From Paenibacillus ginsengihumi DSM 21568 (lineage in GTDB: Bacteria; Bacillota; Bacilli; Paenibacillales; NBRC-103111), in assembly GCF_000380965.1 (NCBI RefSeq), contig NZ_KB905574.1, forward strand, positions 1 to 64,000: a stretch of 64,000 nucleotides of DNA. Reading direction: 5' to 3'. Below, piece by piece: positions 17,252-26,334 of this stretch (position 1 is its first letter; every line of letters starts with the position of its first letter). The translations under genes and the position numbers were made by a program. Below the pieces are notes generated by a model, which made no database searches, had not been told where the DNA came from, and saw only the letters and a list, made by a program, of their open reading frames with translations.

Positions 17252-17719
17252 TTGCAGATCCTGCCGATAACCAAGAAGGATCGGGAAGCGATCATCGCTC
17301 AGGAAGGGCCCATCGTCGTCTCGCGGGGACATGTGCACGAGCTTGCTCATTTGCCGGGAGACGGCTGCCGCATCGATGAAGAGCTCGTCGGGTGGATCTT
17401 CTATGCCATCGCCGGCGATGAATGCGAGATCGTCTCTTTGGAGAGCCGCGTGGAAAACCGCGGGATCGGAACCCGTCTCATCGAGAGCGTGAAGGAAAGG
17501 GCGGAAGCGGCCGGCTGCCGCAAAATTTGGCTGATTACGTCCAACGACAATATTCGGGCGATCCGGTTTTATCAAAAAAGAGGCTTCGATCTGGTAGCCG
17601 TGCATCGGGATGCGATCACGGAAGCGCGAAAGCGGAAGCCTTCCATCCCGCTGTTCGGCTGCGAGGGCATTCCGATTCGCCACGAGCTCGAGTTCGAGCT
17701 CCGTCTCGTCCCGCGGTAG
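17252..17719 (+). CDS. GNAT family N-acetyltransferase
   Basis: A 155-residue acetyl-CoA-dependent acetyltransferase. The core reads V-G-W-I-F-Y-A-I, E-I-V-S-L-E-S then the acetyl-CoA pyrophosphate loop E-N-R-G-I-G-T-R-L-I (Q/R-x-x-G-x-G/A type), and ends with N-D-N-I-R-A-I-R-F-Y-Q-K-R-G-F-D, the classical motif B. The open frame extends to 17114, but a TTG at 17252 preceded by AAGGAGG (17237-17243, 8 bases spacing) is the only well-placed start, so the upstream 46 codons are excluded. The substrate is unknown. No terminator was found after the stop. Confidence 0.85.
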   Translation: MQILPITKKDREAIIAQEGPIVVSRGHVHELAHLPGDGCRIDEELVGWIFYAIAGDECEIVSLESRVENRGIGTRLIESVKERAEAAGCRKIWLITSNDNIRAIRFYQKRGFDLVAVHRDAITEARKRKPSIPLFGCEGIPIRHELEFELRLVPR

Positions 17720-17799
17720 GAGCCTGGGCTTTAGAGCGCTGCAGGATGAGATGCGCGCCGCCTGTCGCGCCGGATTATCCGAAAGCGGCAGCATGAGCT

Positions 17800-17892
17800 G
17801 CCGGCCGCCCGGACGAGAGCGGAAGGGCGAATCGGATTGCCGGTCATCAGCGGCGCGGTCAGCGGCCGCCCGGACGTGAGCGGAAGGGCGAG
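17800..17892 (+). repeat. Short direct repeat of a GC-rich 30-mer
   Basis: CGGCCGCCCGGACG followed by AGCGGAAGGGCGA occurs at about 17801-17830 and again at about 17863-17891, with one internal difference. The region 17720-17980 contains no convincing gene. Confidence 0.5.
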
Positions 17893-17982
17893 CTGCCCGA
17901 GCCGCCGTGCAGTAAAAGCAGCACATGCCGGGGGAGCGCGCCTAGCTACGCATAACGCGCCGCGTTCGCAGCGGATTATTAC

Positions 17983-18327
17983 AAGATAGACGCCTATGAC
18001 GGTCGCTTTTTCCGTCATTGGTCGTCACCTGCGGTGTTGAAATTTGAGTCGGCGGACTATCGCCCAATTTTCAAGATAGACGCCTATGACGGTCGCTTCT
18101 TCCGTCATCGGTCGTCACCTACGGTGTTGAAATTTGAGTCGGCGGACTATCGCCCAATTTTCAAGATAGACCCCCATGCCGCTGGCGCAGCACCATCAGA
18201 AGATGAAAATGGCCGCGGCGTACCAAGCGCTATTTTCAAGATAGACGCCTATGACGGTCGCTTCTTCCATCATCGGTCGTCACCTGCGGTGTTGAAAATT
18301 TCGCCGAAGGATTTCGTCGAATTTTTC
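17983..18327 (+). repeat. Tandem 90-base hairpin repeat array (four units)
   Basis: Units begin AAGATAGAC at 17983, 18073, 18163 and 18238, giving lengths of 90, 90, 75 and 90 bases. Full units contain the hairpin ATGACGG-loop-CCGTCAT, the constant block GTCACCTGCGGTGTTGAAAT and an end CCCAATTTTCA. The third, short unit has a different interior with GCGCAGCACCATCAGA. Related arrays lie at 34664-34923 and a single unit at 44093-44183. One frame is open across the array (18034-18489), but its periodic translation mirrors the DNA repeat and no ribosome site was seen. Confidence 0.8.
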
Positions 18328-19080
18328 AAGAGTGTCCGCAAATGCTGTATTTTGTACAACAAAAACGGGGGGATCAACCGGGTAGCGGCTCAATGTTGTA
18401 AAATGTACAACAATTCGGGCGATGTTCCCGGGTTTGCAGCCGATTTCGCCCAAATTGTTGCACAAAATGCAACATTACCCTTTCTCTAGCGCGAAGAGGA
18501 CGGAAAATGTTGCATTTTTTGCAAGATTTGTCGCCTCATATGCCTGGGGAGGGGCCGCGCTAACGCGGAGTCCGAACGTTGACGTGGGCTCCGAACGCTA
18601 GCATGACGCCAACATGGAGTTCGCACGCTAAAAACAGGTTTCGGAGGCCGCCGGCTGAGCATCCCCATCGCCGCAAGTGTAGATTTACCAATGGTGCTTC
18701 GACCGAAGCTTCTCTAAATGCTCGCTAGCCCAGGGCGCTGTTTTGCCGGGCTAACGCTAGCCACAGAGCTTATTTCTCTCGAAACGCTCGATTTGAAATC
18801 GTAACAGTGAGCAGCCTTATTCCGCATGTTTGGCTGCCGGATTCAGCGTTTCTGGTCAAATAGCGCTCCTCAGTTTCGTTACATTTTCAAAATGGTGCAA
18901 TTCAGCCAAATAGCGCTTGTCACTAGCGTTAGAGATTCAGAAGCTTTCAGCGGGAGCGCCTTAAGGGGCAGCGCAGGAAGGAACAGCGCCCCCCGCGCTA
19001 TTTTCAAAACAGAATATTGGTTTCTATCAAATTGTATCCGCTTACAAGAAAGAGGCTCTGTCGCTGCGCCAATGCAGTTC
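18328..19080 (+). repeat. Mosaic of dispersed intergenic repeats, block 1
   Basis: After the 90-base array come, in order: a TGTATTTTGTACAACA inverted-repeat segment, the ATGTTGCATTTTTTGCAAGATT element (18504-18530), short GCTAACGCGGAG-type repeats, a GAGCATCCCCATCGCCGCA segment, and a 200-base block beginning CTAACGCTAGCCACAGAGC (about 18752) and ending TTGTCACTAGCGTTAGAGAT. Every module recurs in the same order at 34924-35690. No gene is supported in 17720-19178. Confidence 0.75.
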
Positions 19081-19178
19081 ATCAGCAGGGATGAACATTA
19101 CTCGGTTGACGCTGACGTTTATCCCTTCCGCGCCATGGCGATAATGATGGGAAGAACTGTGAAGTCGAGGAGCAGGCC

Positions 19179-20774
19179 ATGTTCAACAGCAATAATGCAT
19201 TTTCTTCCAATTCAGGCGGCGTCAAGGGAACCGGCGCGGATGCGGCAGGCGTCCCTCTCGCAGCGGTGATATCCGTCAATATTCAGCGCATCCGGCAAGA
19301 TCTGGGGGGCAGCGACGATATCGTCATCAGGGAAATCCGCAGCGAAGCGGACGGGCTTACGATGGCGGCCATCGCGTATACGGACGGGCTCGTGGACGCG
19401 CATGCGATCAACCAATTCGTCATGAAATCGCTGTCGCTCAACTGGCTAGCCGGCGAAGAGCCGGCCGGCCCGGATGTCGTCCCGGACGCCGTAAGGCTGC
19501 TGGAGTCGTTTGTCGTGGCCGCGGGCGCGGTGGATACCGTTAGCGATTATAACGGGCTGTATGACGCCATGCTCTCGGGCGATGTCGTCGTTTTGCTGGC
19601 TGGTTACACCTTCGCATATGCCATTGATGTCAAGGGGTGGAAAGAGCGCGGCGTCACCGAGACCTCGAACCAGACGACCATCCGGGGACCGCGGGAGAGC
19701 TTCTCCGAATCGCTGCGCACGAATACGTCGCTCATTCGCCGCAAGATCAAAAATCCGAACCTTTGGCTGGAAACTTATTCGATCGGCCGCGTGACGAAAA
19801 CGAGCGTAACGGTGATGCATATTCGCGGGGTCGCCAAGGATAGCGTGCTGGAGGAAGTGCGGAAACGGCTGCAAACGATTCGGATCGACGGCATTCTGGA
19901 GAGCGGAGATATCGAGGAGTTTATACAGGACACGACGTATACGTTTTTTCCGACGATCATCAACACGGAGAGGCCGGATACGGTCGCCGCGCATCTGCTG
20001 GAAGGCAGGGTGGCCATCTTGGTCGAGGGGACGCCCAACGTGCTCGTCGTTCCCGCTCCTTTCGTCGCGTTCCTCCAGTCGCCGGAGGATTATTATCAGC
20101 GCGCCGATTTTTCCAGCGCCCTCAGGCTGCTGAGATATTTGAGCGCATTTATTTCCGTCCTGGCGCCGTCCCTGTATATCGCGATTACTACCTTTCACCA
20201 GGAAATGCTGCCGACCGCCTTGCTGATTAGCCTCGCGTCCCAGCGCGAAAATGTGCCGTTTCCCGCCTTTGTCGAAGCGCTGGCGATGGAAATCACCTTC
20301 GAGATTTTGCGGGAAGCGGGTTTGCGCATGCCCCGCGCCATCGGCCAAGCCGTTTCCGTCGTAGGCACGCTCGTCATCGGGCAGGCAGCCGTCGAGGCCG
20401 GCATCGTATCGGCGGCTATGGTCATCGTCGTATCGATTACGGCTATTTCCAACTTTACGTTCCCCGCTTACAACATGTCGATCACATCGCGCATGCTGCG
20501 ATTTTTGTTTATGATGCTGGCCGGAAGCTTCGGGCTTTTCGGGATTATTTTGGGCCTGTTTGCGCTGCTGCTTCACATGAGCAGCTTGCGCTCCTTCGGT
20601 GAGCCGTATATGTCGCCCTTTGCCCCGATTGTTGTCGGCAAGCAGAAGGATACGCTGATTCGGCTGCCCAAACGGTGGAAGCTAAGCCGAAGTGAAACGG
20701 CTGACAGCGGCAACCGGTTATTGAAGGATGCCGCTCCAGTATCGAAAGGCGGGGAGAATGGTGCGAATGACTGA
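19179..20774 (+). CDS. GerA-family spore germination protein (A subunit)
   Basis: A 531-residue A subunit of a nutrient germinant receptor, located in the inner membrane of the dormant spore. The soluble N-terminal domain (about 1-250) contains the conserved block T-I-R-G-P-R-E-S-F-S-E-S-L-R-T-N-x-x-L-I-R-R at about 167-188. It is followed by about five membrane helices (285-480) with the P-x-P-A-F-V-E-A-L and F-x-x-P-A-Y-N-M segments, and a soluble tail. A GAGGAG site precedes ATG 19179. Genes for the C, small and B components follow with overlaps, so this is a complete tetracistronic receptor operon. The germinant cannot be deduced. Confidence 0.93.
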   Translation: MFNSNNAFSSNSGGVKGTGADAAGVPLAAVISVNIQRIRQDLGGSDDIVIREIRSEADGLTMAAIAYTDGLVDAHAINQFVMKSLSLNWLAGEEPAGPDVVPDAVRLLESFVVAAGAVDTVSDYNGLYDAMLSGDVVVLLAGYTFAYAIDVKGWKERGVTETSNQTTIRGPRESFSESLRTNTSLIRRKIKNPNLWLETYSIGRVTKTSVTVMHIRGVAKDSVLEEVRKRLQTIRIDGILESGDIEEFIQDTTYTFFPTIINTERPDTVAAHLLEGRVAILVEGTPNVLVVPAPFVAFLQSPEDYYQRADFSSALRLLRYLSAFISVLAPSLYIAITTFHQEMLPTALLISLASQRENVPFPAFVEALAMEITFEILREAGLRMPRAIGQAVSVVGTLVIGQAAVEAGIVSAAMVIVVSITAISNFTFPAYNMSITSRMLRFLFMMLAGSFGLFGIILGLFALLLHMSSLRSFGEPYMSPFAPIVVGKQKDTLIRLPKRWKLSRSETADSGNRLLKDAAPVSKGGENGAND

Positions 20775-21993
20775 TTTTCGCGCAGGCTCCAAACTGCTTC
20801 TTATCTTCGCCGTCCTTATTTTGTTGACCGGCTGCTGGAGCCGCAGGGAGCTGAACGAGCTCTCGATCATCGTAGGCATAGGGGTGGACTGGGAGAACGG
20901 GAAATATGTCGTATCTTATCAGGTGGTCAATCCCGGCGAAGTTGCGTCCCAGAAGCAGGCGAGCGAAAGGGCGCCGGTCACGCTATATCAAAGCAAAGGC
21001 GATTCGATGTTCGAGGCGGCCCGCCGGCTCACGACCGAAGCGCCGCGCAAGGCGTATCTCGGGCATCTGCAGCTGCTTGTGGTTGGAGAAAAGGTGGCCC
21101 GGCACGGCATCATCGACGTAATGGACAATTTGCTTCGGGATAACGAAGCGAGACTGGACTTCAACGTGATCGTGGCCAAGGGTGAAAAAGCGGAGAATAT
21201 CTTGGAGATCTATACCCCATTGGAAAAATTGCCTACGCAAAATATGAGGCATTCGTTGGAAACGTCCGAACGGAACTGGGCCCCGGCCATCGCGATGACC
21301 ATGGATGAGATGGCTTCTATCCTATCCGCCAACAACGGCATCCGTCTGGTGCTGCCCGGCATTCATATCGTCGGGGATGAGCATCTGGCGACAAAGAAAG
21401 AAAACGTATTCCGATACCGCCCGCCGGGAAGGTTTCAATTTACGGAGATGGCGGTATTCAAAGAAGGCAAGCTGATCGGCTGGCTGAACGAAAAGGAAAG
21501 CAGAGGATATACCGATCTTACGGATAAGCTTCAGAGCACCTCGGTGAAGCTTCCCTGCTCCGAACCCGGCTTGATCGGAGTCGAGATTGCAGGCTCCAAT
21601 GCGAAAACGAAAGCTCTCGTAAAAAACGGAAAGCCGACAGTCGAAGTGACGATTCGCACAAAAGCGAATGTCGTAGAGAAAATAGGCTGCGGCAAGGTGG
21701 ATTTAACGGATCCGGATACGATCGACCGGTTGGGAAAACAGCTTGAGCAGGAGATGAGGAAGAATGCGGAGGCATCACTCAAGAGGGCTAAAGCATTGAA
21801 AGCCGATATTTTCGGGTTTGGCCAAGCGTTGAATAGAGGAAATCCGCAGTTGTGGGAGAAGCTCAAGCTGCGCTGGGACGATGAATATTTTCCGCAGCTG
21901 CCCGTTACGATTCATATCAAGGCCGATATTTTGCGCACCGGAACGATCGGCAATACCAACTTGAATAAGAACGAAATGAGAAAAGAGGGATAA
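20767..21993 (+). CDS. Ger(x)C-family germination lipoprotein (C subunit)
   Basis: A 408-residue lipoprotein, the C component of the germinant receptor. The signal peptide ends in the lipobox L-T-G-C with Cys23, followed by W-S-R-R-E-L-N-E-L and G-I-G-V-D-W, which are typical of Ger(x)C. The central region contains G-H-L-Q-L-L-V-V-G-E, and the C-terminal domain has D-I-F-G-F-G-Q-A. ATG 20767 overlaps the last 8 bases of the A gene (ATGACTGA), indicating translational coupling; two in-frame ATGs upstream have no suitable ribosome site. Confidence 0.92.
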   Translation: MTDFRAGSKLLLIFAVLILLTGCWSRRELNELSIIVGIGVDWENGKYVVSYQVVNPGEVASQKQASERAPVTLYQSKGDSMFEAARRLTTEAPRKAYLGHLQLLVVGEKVARHGIIDVMDNLLRDNEARLDFNVIVAKGEKAENILEIYTPLEKLPTQNMRHSLETSERNWAPAIAMTMDEMASILSANNGIRLVLPGIHIVGDEHLATKKENVFRYRPPGRFQFTEMAVFKEGKLIGWLNEKESRGYTDLTDKLQSTSVKLPCSEPGLIGVEIAGSNAKTKALVKNGKPTVEVTIRTKANVVEKIGCGKVDLTDPDTIDRLGKQLEQEMRKNAEASLKRAKALKADIFGFGQALNRGNPQLWEKLKLRWDDEYFPQLPVTIHIKADILRTGTIGNTNLNKNEMRKEG

Positions 21994-21995
21994 AG

Positions 21996-22235
21996 GTGAC
22001 GGTTGCCGCCTTCTTAGGCGTGATTGCCTCCGCCGCAATCATTGCCGCCATCGAGCTGCCCGTGATGCTGAGAAACCGACTAAAGAAGGAGATGGTTGTA
22101 TTCACCCTGGCTTTGCTGGCGGGAACCGCGCTGTGCGGGGCGCGGGCGCTGCGCTTTGCTTTGCCGAACCCGCTCGAGCTGTTGGTGGTTGTGTATACCC
22201 CCGTATATGAATGGTACAAAAGCTTGCTGTCATGA
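21996..22235 (+). CDS. Small membrane protein of the germination operon
   Basis: A 79-residue protein with two hydrophobic segments (about 3-21 and 35-53), starting at GTG 21996 two bases after the C-subunit stop, with an AAAAGAGGGA site upstream. Small two-helix proteins (often called D subunits) accompany several Bacillus and Paenibacillus gerA-type operons, where they modulate receptor activity. Position and topology support that role here, but the sequence itself is weakly conserved. Confidence 0.7.
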   Translation: MTVAAFLGVIASAAIIAAIELPVMLRNRLKKEMVVFTLALLAGTALCGARALRFALPNPLELLVVVYTPVYEWYKSLLS

Positions 22236-22252
22236 AAAGAGGTGAAAACGGT

Positions 22253-23356
22253 ATGCAGACCATTGGACAAATCAGCTCCCGGCAATTCATGATGATGGTC
22301 ATTCTGGCCACCGTCGGGGACAGCATTCTGATCGCTCCCTCCATAGCGACGAGCGACGCCAAACAGGATGTTTGGATTTCCATGTGTATCAGCCTGGCTG
22401 TTGGACTTGCAATGGTCGGGCTCATGGCCATGCTGGCGGACAAATTTCCCCGTCAATCGCCGATCGAGTACGCGCGCAGCCTGTTTGGAACAAAGCTCGG
22501 CTCGGTGATCGGGCTGCTGTTATTAATTTATTTCGGCTATGAAATCATCTCGTTCCTGGTGGAGATCGGCGGGGTGATGACGACGCAAATTATGCCGGAA
22601 ACACCGGTTGCGGCCGTCGAGCTTTTATTCATGGCAGTCATCGTTCTTGCGGTCAGGCTTGGCCTTGAGACGACAGCACGCACAGGCGAGCTATTGTTCC
22701 CGTGGTTTGTTTTGCTGTTTTCTTTCTTGATTATTTTTCTGCTGCCGGATATCCAGGCGGACAACTTGCTGCCGATCCTGGCCGAAGGCTGGCAGCCGGT
22801 CGTTGAAGGCTCCGTGTTTTTGATGGCGTATCCGTTCGCGGAGCTGCTCTGCTTTCTCGTGATCGCTCCTTCGGTCGCCAGGCAGGGGAGTTTAATGAAG
22901 CCGCTGCTCACCGGCGCCTTCATCGGCGGGATGATTCTGCTCATTATCCTGCTGATGTCGATTCTCGTGCTTGGTCCTACCCTTGTGGTGATGAAGATCT
23001 TCTCGACCTATAACCTGGCGCAAAAAATCAGCATCGGCGATTTTTTGGAGCGATTGGAAGCCATTCTTGCATTTATGTGGTTTGTGACGATCTTTTTTAA
23101 GACCGCGCTTTATTTCTATGCCATAAATCTTGGGGCTGCCCAGTGGCTGAAGCTGAAAAACTATCGGGTGCTGACGCTTCCCTTCGCCATGATTTTGCTT
23201 GCGCTGTCGAGGGCAAGCGTGCCCAACTTTATCTACTACAACGACGTGATCGTACGTTTTTGGCCGTTTCTGGACTTCACGTTCGGCCTCTTGCTGCCGC
23301 TGGCGATGCTGGGGATGTATGCGCTGCGGCGCCGCCGTCGGTCTGCCCCTGGCTGA
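22253..23356 (+). CDS. GerB-family spore germination protein (B subunit)
   Basis: A 367-residue integral membrane protein with about ten helices, belonging to the GerAB/YndE branch of the amino acid-polyamine-organocation superfamily. It would form the germinant-binding transmembrane subunit. Conserved features include I-S-x-R-Q-F at the N-terminus, P-x-Q-S-P-I-E-Y-A-R-S-L-F-G after helix 2, and the P-D-I-Q-A-D-N-L-L-P-I-L-A-E-G-W block. AAGAGGTG lies 8 bases before ATG 22253. An alternative ATG at 22232 overlaps the preceding stop as ATGA but has no ribosome site. Confidence 0.9.
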   Translation: MQTIGQISSRQFMMMVILATVGDSILIAPSIATSDAKQDVWISMCISLAVGLAMVGLMAMLADKFPRQSPIEYARSLFGTKLGSVIGLLLLIYFGYEIISFLVEIGGVMTTQIMPETPVAAVELLFMAVIVLAVRLGLETTARTGELLFPWFVLLFSFLIIFLLPDIQADNLLPILAEGWQPVVEGSVFLMAYPFAELLCFLVIAPSVARQGSLMKPLLTGAFIGGMILLIILLMSILVLGPTLVVMKIFSTYNLAQKISIGDFLERLEAILAFMWFVTIFFKTALYFYAINLGAAQWLKLKNYRVLTLPFAMILLALSRASVPNFIYYNDVIVRFWPFLDFTFGLLLPLAMLGMYALRRRRRSAPG

Positions 23357-23509
23357 GCGGCAGCCGTAGCTTATTCGGCCGGCCGCCGTCTTGCAGGGCC
23401 TGGCGCGGTGAGCAGCGCGAGTTTATGGCAGCGTCTCGATGAAGCGGGCAGCCGCTGCCGACAACGGAACGTCCGCGAGCGAGACGATGCCGATGCTGCA
23501 CGGAGGAAT

Positions 23510-24003
23510 CGGCGGCACCAAAGAGCGGCCGGCGTGACGGATACGTCCGTCGATCTTGCCTGGAGCCGGAGCGGTGCGGATCATGGCTCCCGCGTCACTT
23601 ACGACATTTATAAGGATGGCCGGCAATACGCATCAGTGACGGACTCGGTATATTCCTCCGTGACGGAGATTGTCTATACCGTGCAGGGGCTCGCTCCCGA
23701 TACCGAATACCGGTTTTACGTCGTGGCCAGGGACGAGAGCGGGGCCGCTTCCGCGCCGGCGAAGAGCTTCGGGTTCGCACCGAGACGAATTTGACGGTCA
23801 TCCGTCAGCTTATCGAGCAGTATGCGGCTTCCGGCGAGCTGAACGGGCCGTTTGCAAGGCAGCTGGCCAACCAAGGCTTGCAATCCCTGCGCTCGGCAGG
23901 ATGGGCCCCATTGGAAATCGCGCGCCGAATTCGGTATAATTTCAGTCAAACGCTTTCTGGGCAAAAGCACATTTTCCCATGGCGACATATACTATTGACA
24001 TGA
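23510..24003 (+). pseudogene. Remnant of an FN3 / FIMAH-domain secreted protein
   Basis: Two overlapping frames encode consecutive parts of one protein. The first (to 23794) is a fibronectin type III domain: T-S-V-D-L-A-W, Y-D-I-Y-K-D-G, V-Q-G-L-A-P-D-T-E-Y-R-F-Y-V-V-A-R-D. The second (from 23791) begins L-T-V-I-R-Q-L-I-E-Q-Y and resembles the FIMAH helical domain found at the C-termini of Firmicute exoenzymes. Adding one base near 23783 (A-P-E-T-N-L) restores a continuous frame, so a one-base deletion separates them. The catalytic N-terminus and any signal peptide are absent, so this is the tail of a deleted gene. Confidence 0.65.
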
Positions 24004-24032
24004 TGAGAATCCGTAAGGGAGGACCCGCTAAC

Positions 24033-25325
24033 ATGGCCAACTATCATCTAATCGGCATCAAGGGCAGCGGCATGAGCGCGCTTGCGCAGATTCTTCACGA
24101 CCTCGGCCATTCCGTGCAAGGGGAGGATGTGACATCGTCCATCTTTACGCAAGCGGCGCTGGAGAAGCGCGGCATTCCGATGTATCCGTTCGGCGAAGCG
24201 CCGTTGTCCCCGGGCATGACCGTCATCGCTTCGAACGCCTTCGACGAACGCCATCCCGCCATTGCCCGCTGTCACCTGTCCGGCCTTCCGGTGCAGCGGT
24301 ATCATCATTTTTTGGGACAATGGATGAAGGATTACACGAGCATTGCCGTCACCGGGTCGCACGGGAAAACAACGACGACGGGCATGATGGCCCATGCGTT
24401 GGGAGCGTCGCGGCCGGTATGCAGCCTGATCGGCGACGGTACAGGCCGCGGCGCGAAGGACGCGCGGCTGTTTATATTCGAAAGCTGCGAATACCGCAGA
24501 CATTTTCTTGCCTATAAACCGGATATTGCGGTCATTACGAATATCGATTTCGATCACCCGGATTATTTCAGCGGCATAGACGACGTCCGCAGCGCGTTCG
24601 AGGAGATGGCTTCCCTTGTCGGGCAGCAGCTCATCGTCTGCGGCGACGACGGGCAAGTTCGCCGGATGGCCACAGGCAAGCGACTGCTTCATTACGGCTT
24701 CGGGGACGACAATGAGCTGACGGCCGGCGGGCTTGCGGTCGGGGGCGAGGGCGTCACCTTCGACGCGTATTGGCGCGGGAAAAAGCTGGAGCGCTTCACG
24801 ATTCCCGTCTATGGCAGGCACAACGTGCTCAACGCGCTGGCCGTGATCGGCGCTTCGCTGACGCTGGATTTGCCGATCGAGGAGATCAGGGAGCGGATGG
24901 CGACGTTTGCCGGCGTCAAGCGGCGCTTCTCGGAGAAGGAATGGAGGAGCAATGTGCTGATCGACGATTATGCGCATCATCCTTCGGAGATTAAAGCGAC
25001 CTTGGAGGCAGCGAGAAGCAAATACCCGAGCAAGAAGCTGGTCGGCGTATTCCAGCCCCATACCTTCAGCAGGCTGGAGAAGCTGATGGACGACTTCGCC
25101 GTCTCGCTCAGGGGCGCCGACGACGTATTCCTCTGCTCGGTGTTCGGCTCCGCCCGCGAGCAGCAGGGAGGGGTGACGATCGAACAGCTGCGCGACCGCA
25201 TCCCGAATTCGAAGCTCATCTCGGAGAACTCCGTGACCGACTTGCTGTCCTACGAGGATTCCGTTCTCGTCTTCATGGGAGCGGGTGATATCCAGAAGTA
25301 TCAGCATCGGCTCGAGCAGCTGTGA
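24033..25325 (+). CDS. murC: UDP-N-acetylmuramate--L-alanine ligase
   Basis: A 430-residue cytoplasmic Mur ligase that adds L-alanine to UDP-MurNAc in peptidoglycan precursor synthesis; the length equals that of Bacillus MurC. The N-terminal domain has G-I-K-G-S-G-M-S-A-L, the ATP loop is T-G-S-H-G-K-T-T-T-T (about residues 109-118), the central domain has F-E-S-C-E-Y-R and N-I-D-F-D-H-P-D-Y, and the C-terminal domain has D-D-Y-A-H-H-P-S-E-I and F-Q-P-H-T-F-S-R. ATG 24033 has GGGAGGA upstream; earlier in-frame ATGs overlap the remnant and lack sites. The gene is monocistronic with its own terminator. Confidence 0.93.
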   Translation: MANYHLIGIKGSGMSALAQILHDLGHSVQGEDVTSSIFTQAALEKRGIPMYPFGEAPLSPGMTVIASNAFDERHPAIARCHLSGLPVQRYHHFLGQWMKDYTSIAVTGSHGKTTTTGMMAHALGASRPVCSLIGDGTGRGAKDARLFIFESCEYRRHFLAYKPDIAVITNIDFDHPDYFSGIDDVRSAFEEMASLVGQQLIVCGDDGQVRRMATGKRLLHYGFGDDNELTAGGLAVGGEGVTFDAYWRGKKLERFTIPVYGRHNVLNALAVIGASLTLDLPIEEIRERMATFAGVKRRFSEKEWRSNVLIDDYAHHPSEIKATLEAARSKYPSKKLVGVFQPHTFSRLEKLMDDFAVSLRGADDVFLCSVFGSAREQQGGVTIEQLRDRIPNSKLISENSVTDLLSYEDSVLVFMGAGDIQKYQHRLEQL

Positions 25326-25344
25326 CAGGTGCGATAGAACAAGA

Positions 25345-25374
25345 AGCGGTGCCGCTTTCGGGCACCGCTTTTTT
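25345..25374 (+). terminator. Intrinsic terminator after murC
   Basis: AGCGGTGCC and GGCACCGCT form a 9-bp stem with a 7-base loop, followed by TTTTTT. Bases 25405-25497 then carry a partial copy of the dispersed repeat that ends GTTTCGTTAC. Confidence 0.88.
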
Positions 25375-25404
25375 GCCGCTCAAAACGATCGATTCTGGCA
25401 TTGT

Positions 25405-25497
25405 CACGCTGGCAAGCAGCCTGATGCCGCATGTTTGGCTACCCGATTCAGCGTATCGGGCCAAGCAGCGCCCGTTCCGTTTCGTTACCTGTTTAAG
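25405..25497 (+). repeat. Partial copy of the CATGTTTGGCT...GATTCAGCGT repeat
   Basis: GCAGCCTGATGCCGCATGTTTGGCT, then CCCGATTCAGCGTATC and GTTTCGTTACCT, matches the interior of the 200-base modules at about 18810-18885 and 35545-35615. It sits between the murC terminator and the 3' end of the permease operon. Confidence 0.6.
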
Positions 25498-26334
25498 CTA
25501 TCCTTTGGAAGCTCCCGCAGTGAGGCCCTCGACCAGGAAGCGCTGCAGGAACAGAAACAGCAGCGTCACCGGAAGCGCGACCAGCACCGCCCCGGCAGCA
25601 AACAAAGTAAATTCGGTTGAATTGCGCTGGCTTACCATCTGATACAATCCGACGGCGAGCGTCCGCTGTTCCTCCGTGCGCAGCACCAGCTCGGCAAAAA
25701 TAAAATCGACGAAGCTGCCATTGAAGATCATCAGGCTGGCATAAGTCAGCATAGGCCGCGACAGCGGAATCATGATGAAGAAGAACAGGGTCATATGGCT
25801 TGCGCCGTCGATGCGCGCCGCATCCTCCAGGCTGCGCGGGATCGTATCGAAAAAGCCTTTGGCCACAAAGACGTTCGTTACGATCGCTCCGCTGCTGTAG
25901 ACGAGGACGAGCGCCCAGTGGGAATTGAGCAGATTCATAGCGTTGAGCAGCACATAGATCGCGATCATTGCCATAAAGCCCGGAAACATTTGCAGCACCA
26001 GCAGCGTGGACAAGGTCGTTTTGCGGCCGGCAAACCGGTATCGGGAGATGGCGTAGGAGGCAAGAAGCAGCAAGAAGGTGCCGAGTACCGTAGACAGCGC
26101 GGCAATCTTGAGCGTGTTCATAAACCATACCGGGTAATGCGTATTTTGAAACAAATTGCGGTAATGCTCGAGAGTAAATTCGCGCGGAATCAGCGTTTCG
26201 CTGAACAGGCTGTTGCCCGTCTTAAACGAGGACATCACAATCCAGAAGGCCGGAAACAGGCTGATACAGCTGAGCATCACCAGCAGAGCGTAGCTGAGCG
26301 TTAATTTCGTCCTGGCGGCTGTCCGTCGGTTCAT
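25498..26334 (-). CDS. Maltodextrin-type ABC transporter permease (MalG-like)
   Basis: A 278-residue inner-membrane permease with six helices. The EAA loop that contacts the ATPase is visible as E-D-A-A-R-I-D-G-A-S (about residues 185-194). Its ATG forms an ATGA overlap with the stop of the MalF-like gene, so the two are translationally coupled. With the binding protein and MalF-like permease it forms an importer of the carbohydrate uptake 1 (CUT1) family. No ATPase gene is present nearby; in Bacillus-like bacteria a shared MsmX ATPase usually energises such systems. Confidence 0.9.
   Translation of the reverse strand: MNRRTAARTKLTLSYALLVMLSCISLFPAFWIVMSSFKTGNSLFSETLIPREFTLEHYRNLFQNTHYPVWFMNTLKIAALSTVLGTFLLLLASYAISRYRFAGRKTTLSTLLVLQMFPGFMAMIAIYVLLNAMNLLNSHWALVLVYSSGAIVTNVFVAKGFFDTIPRSLEDAARIDGASHMTLFFFIMIPLSRPMLTYASLMIFNGSFVDFIFAELVLRTEEQRTLAVGLYQMVSQRNSTEFTLFAAGAVLVALPVTLLFLFLQRFLVEGLTAGASKG

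Noticed and set aside
17983-18327. Possible CRISPR array
   Set aside because: The repeated unit is about 90 bases with no unique spacers between copies, units are diverged and no cas gene is present. It is a tandem hairpin repeat.
18034-18489. 151-codon frame through the first repeat array
   Set aside because: Its translated repeats simply follow the 90-base DNA period (a multiple of three). There is no ribosome site and the homologous array at 34.7 kb does not keep the frame.
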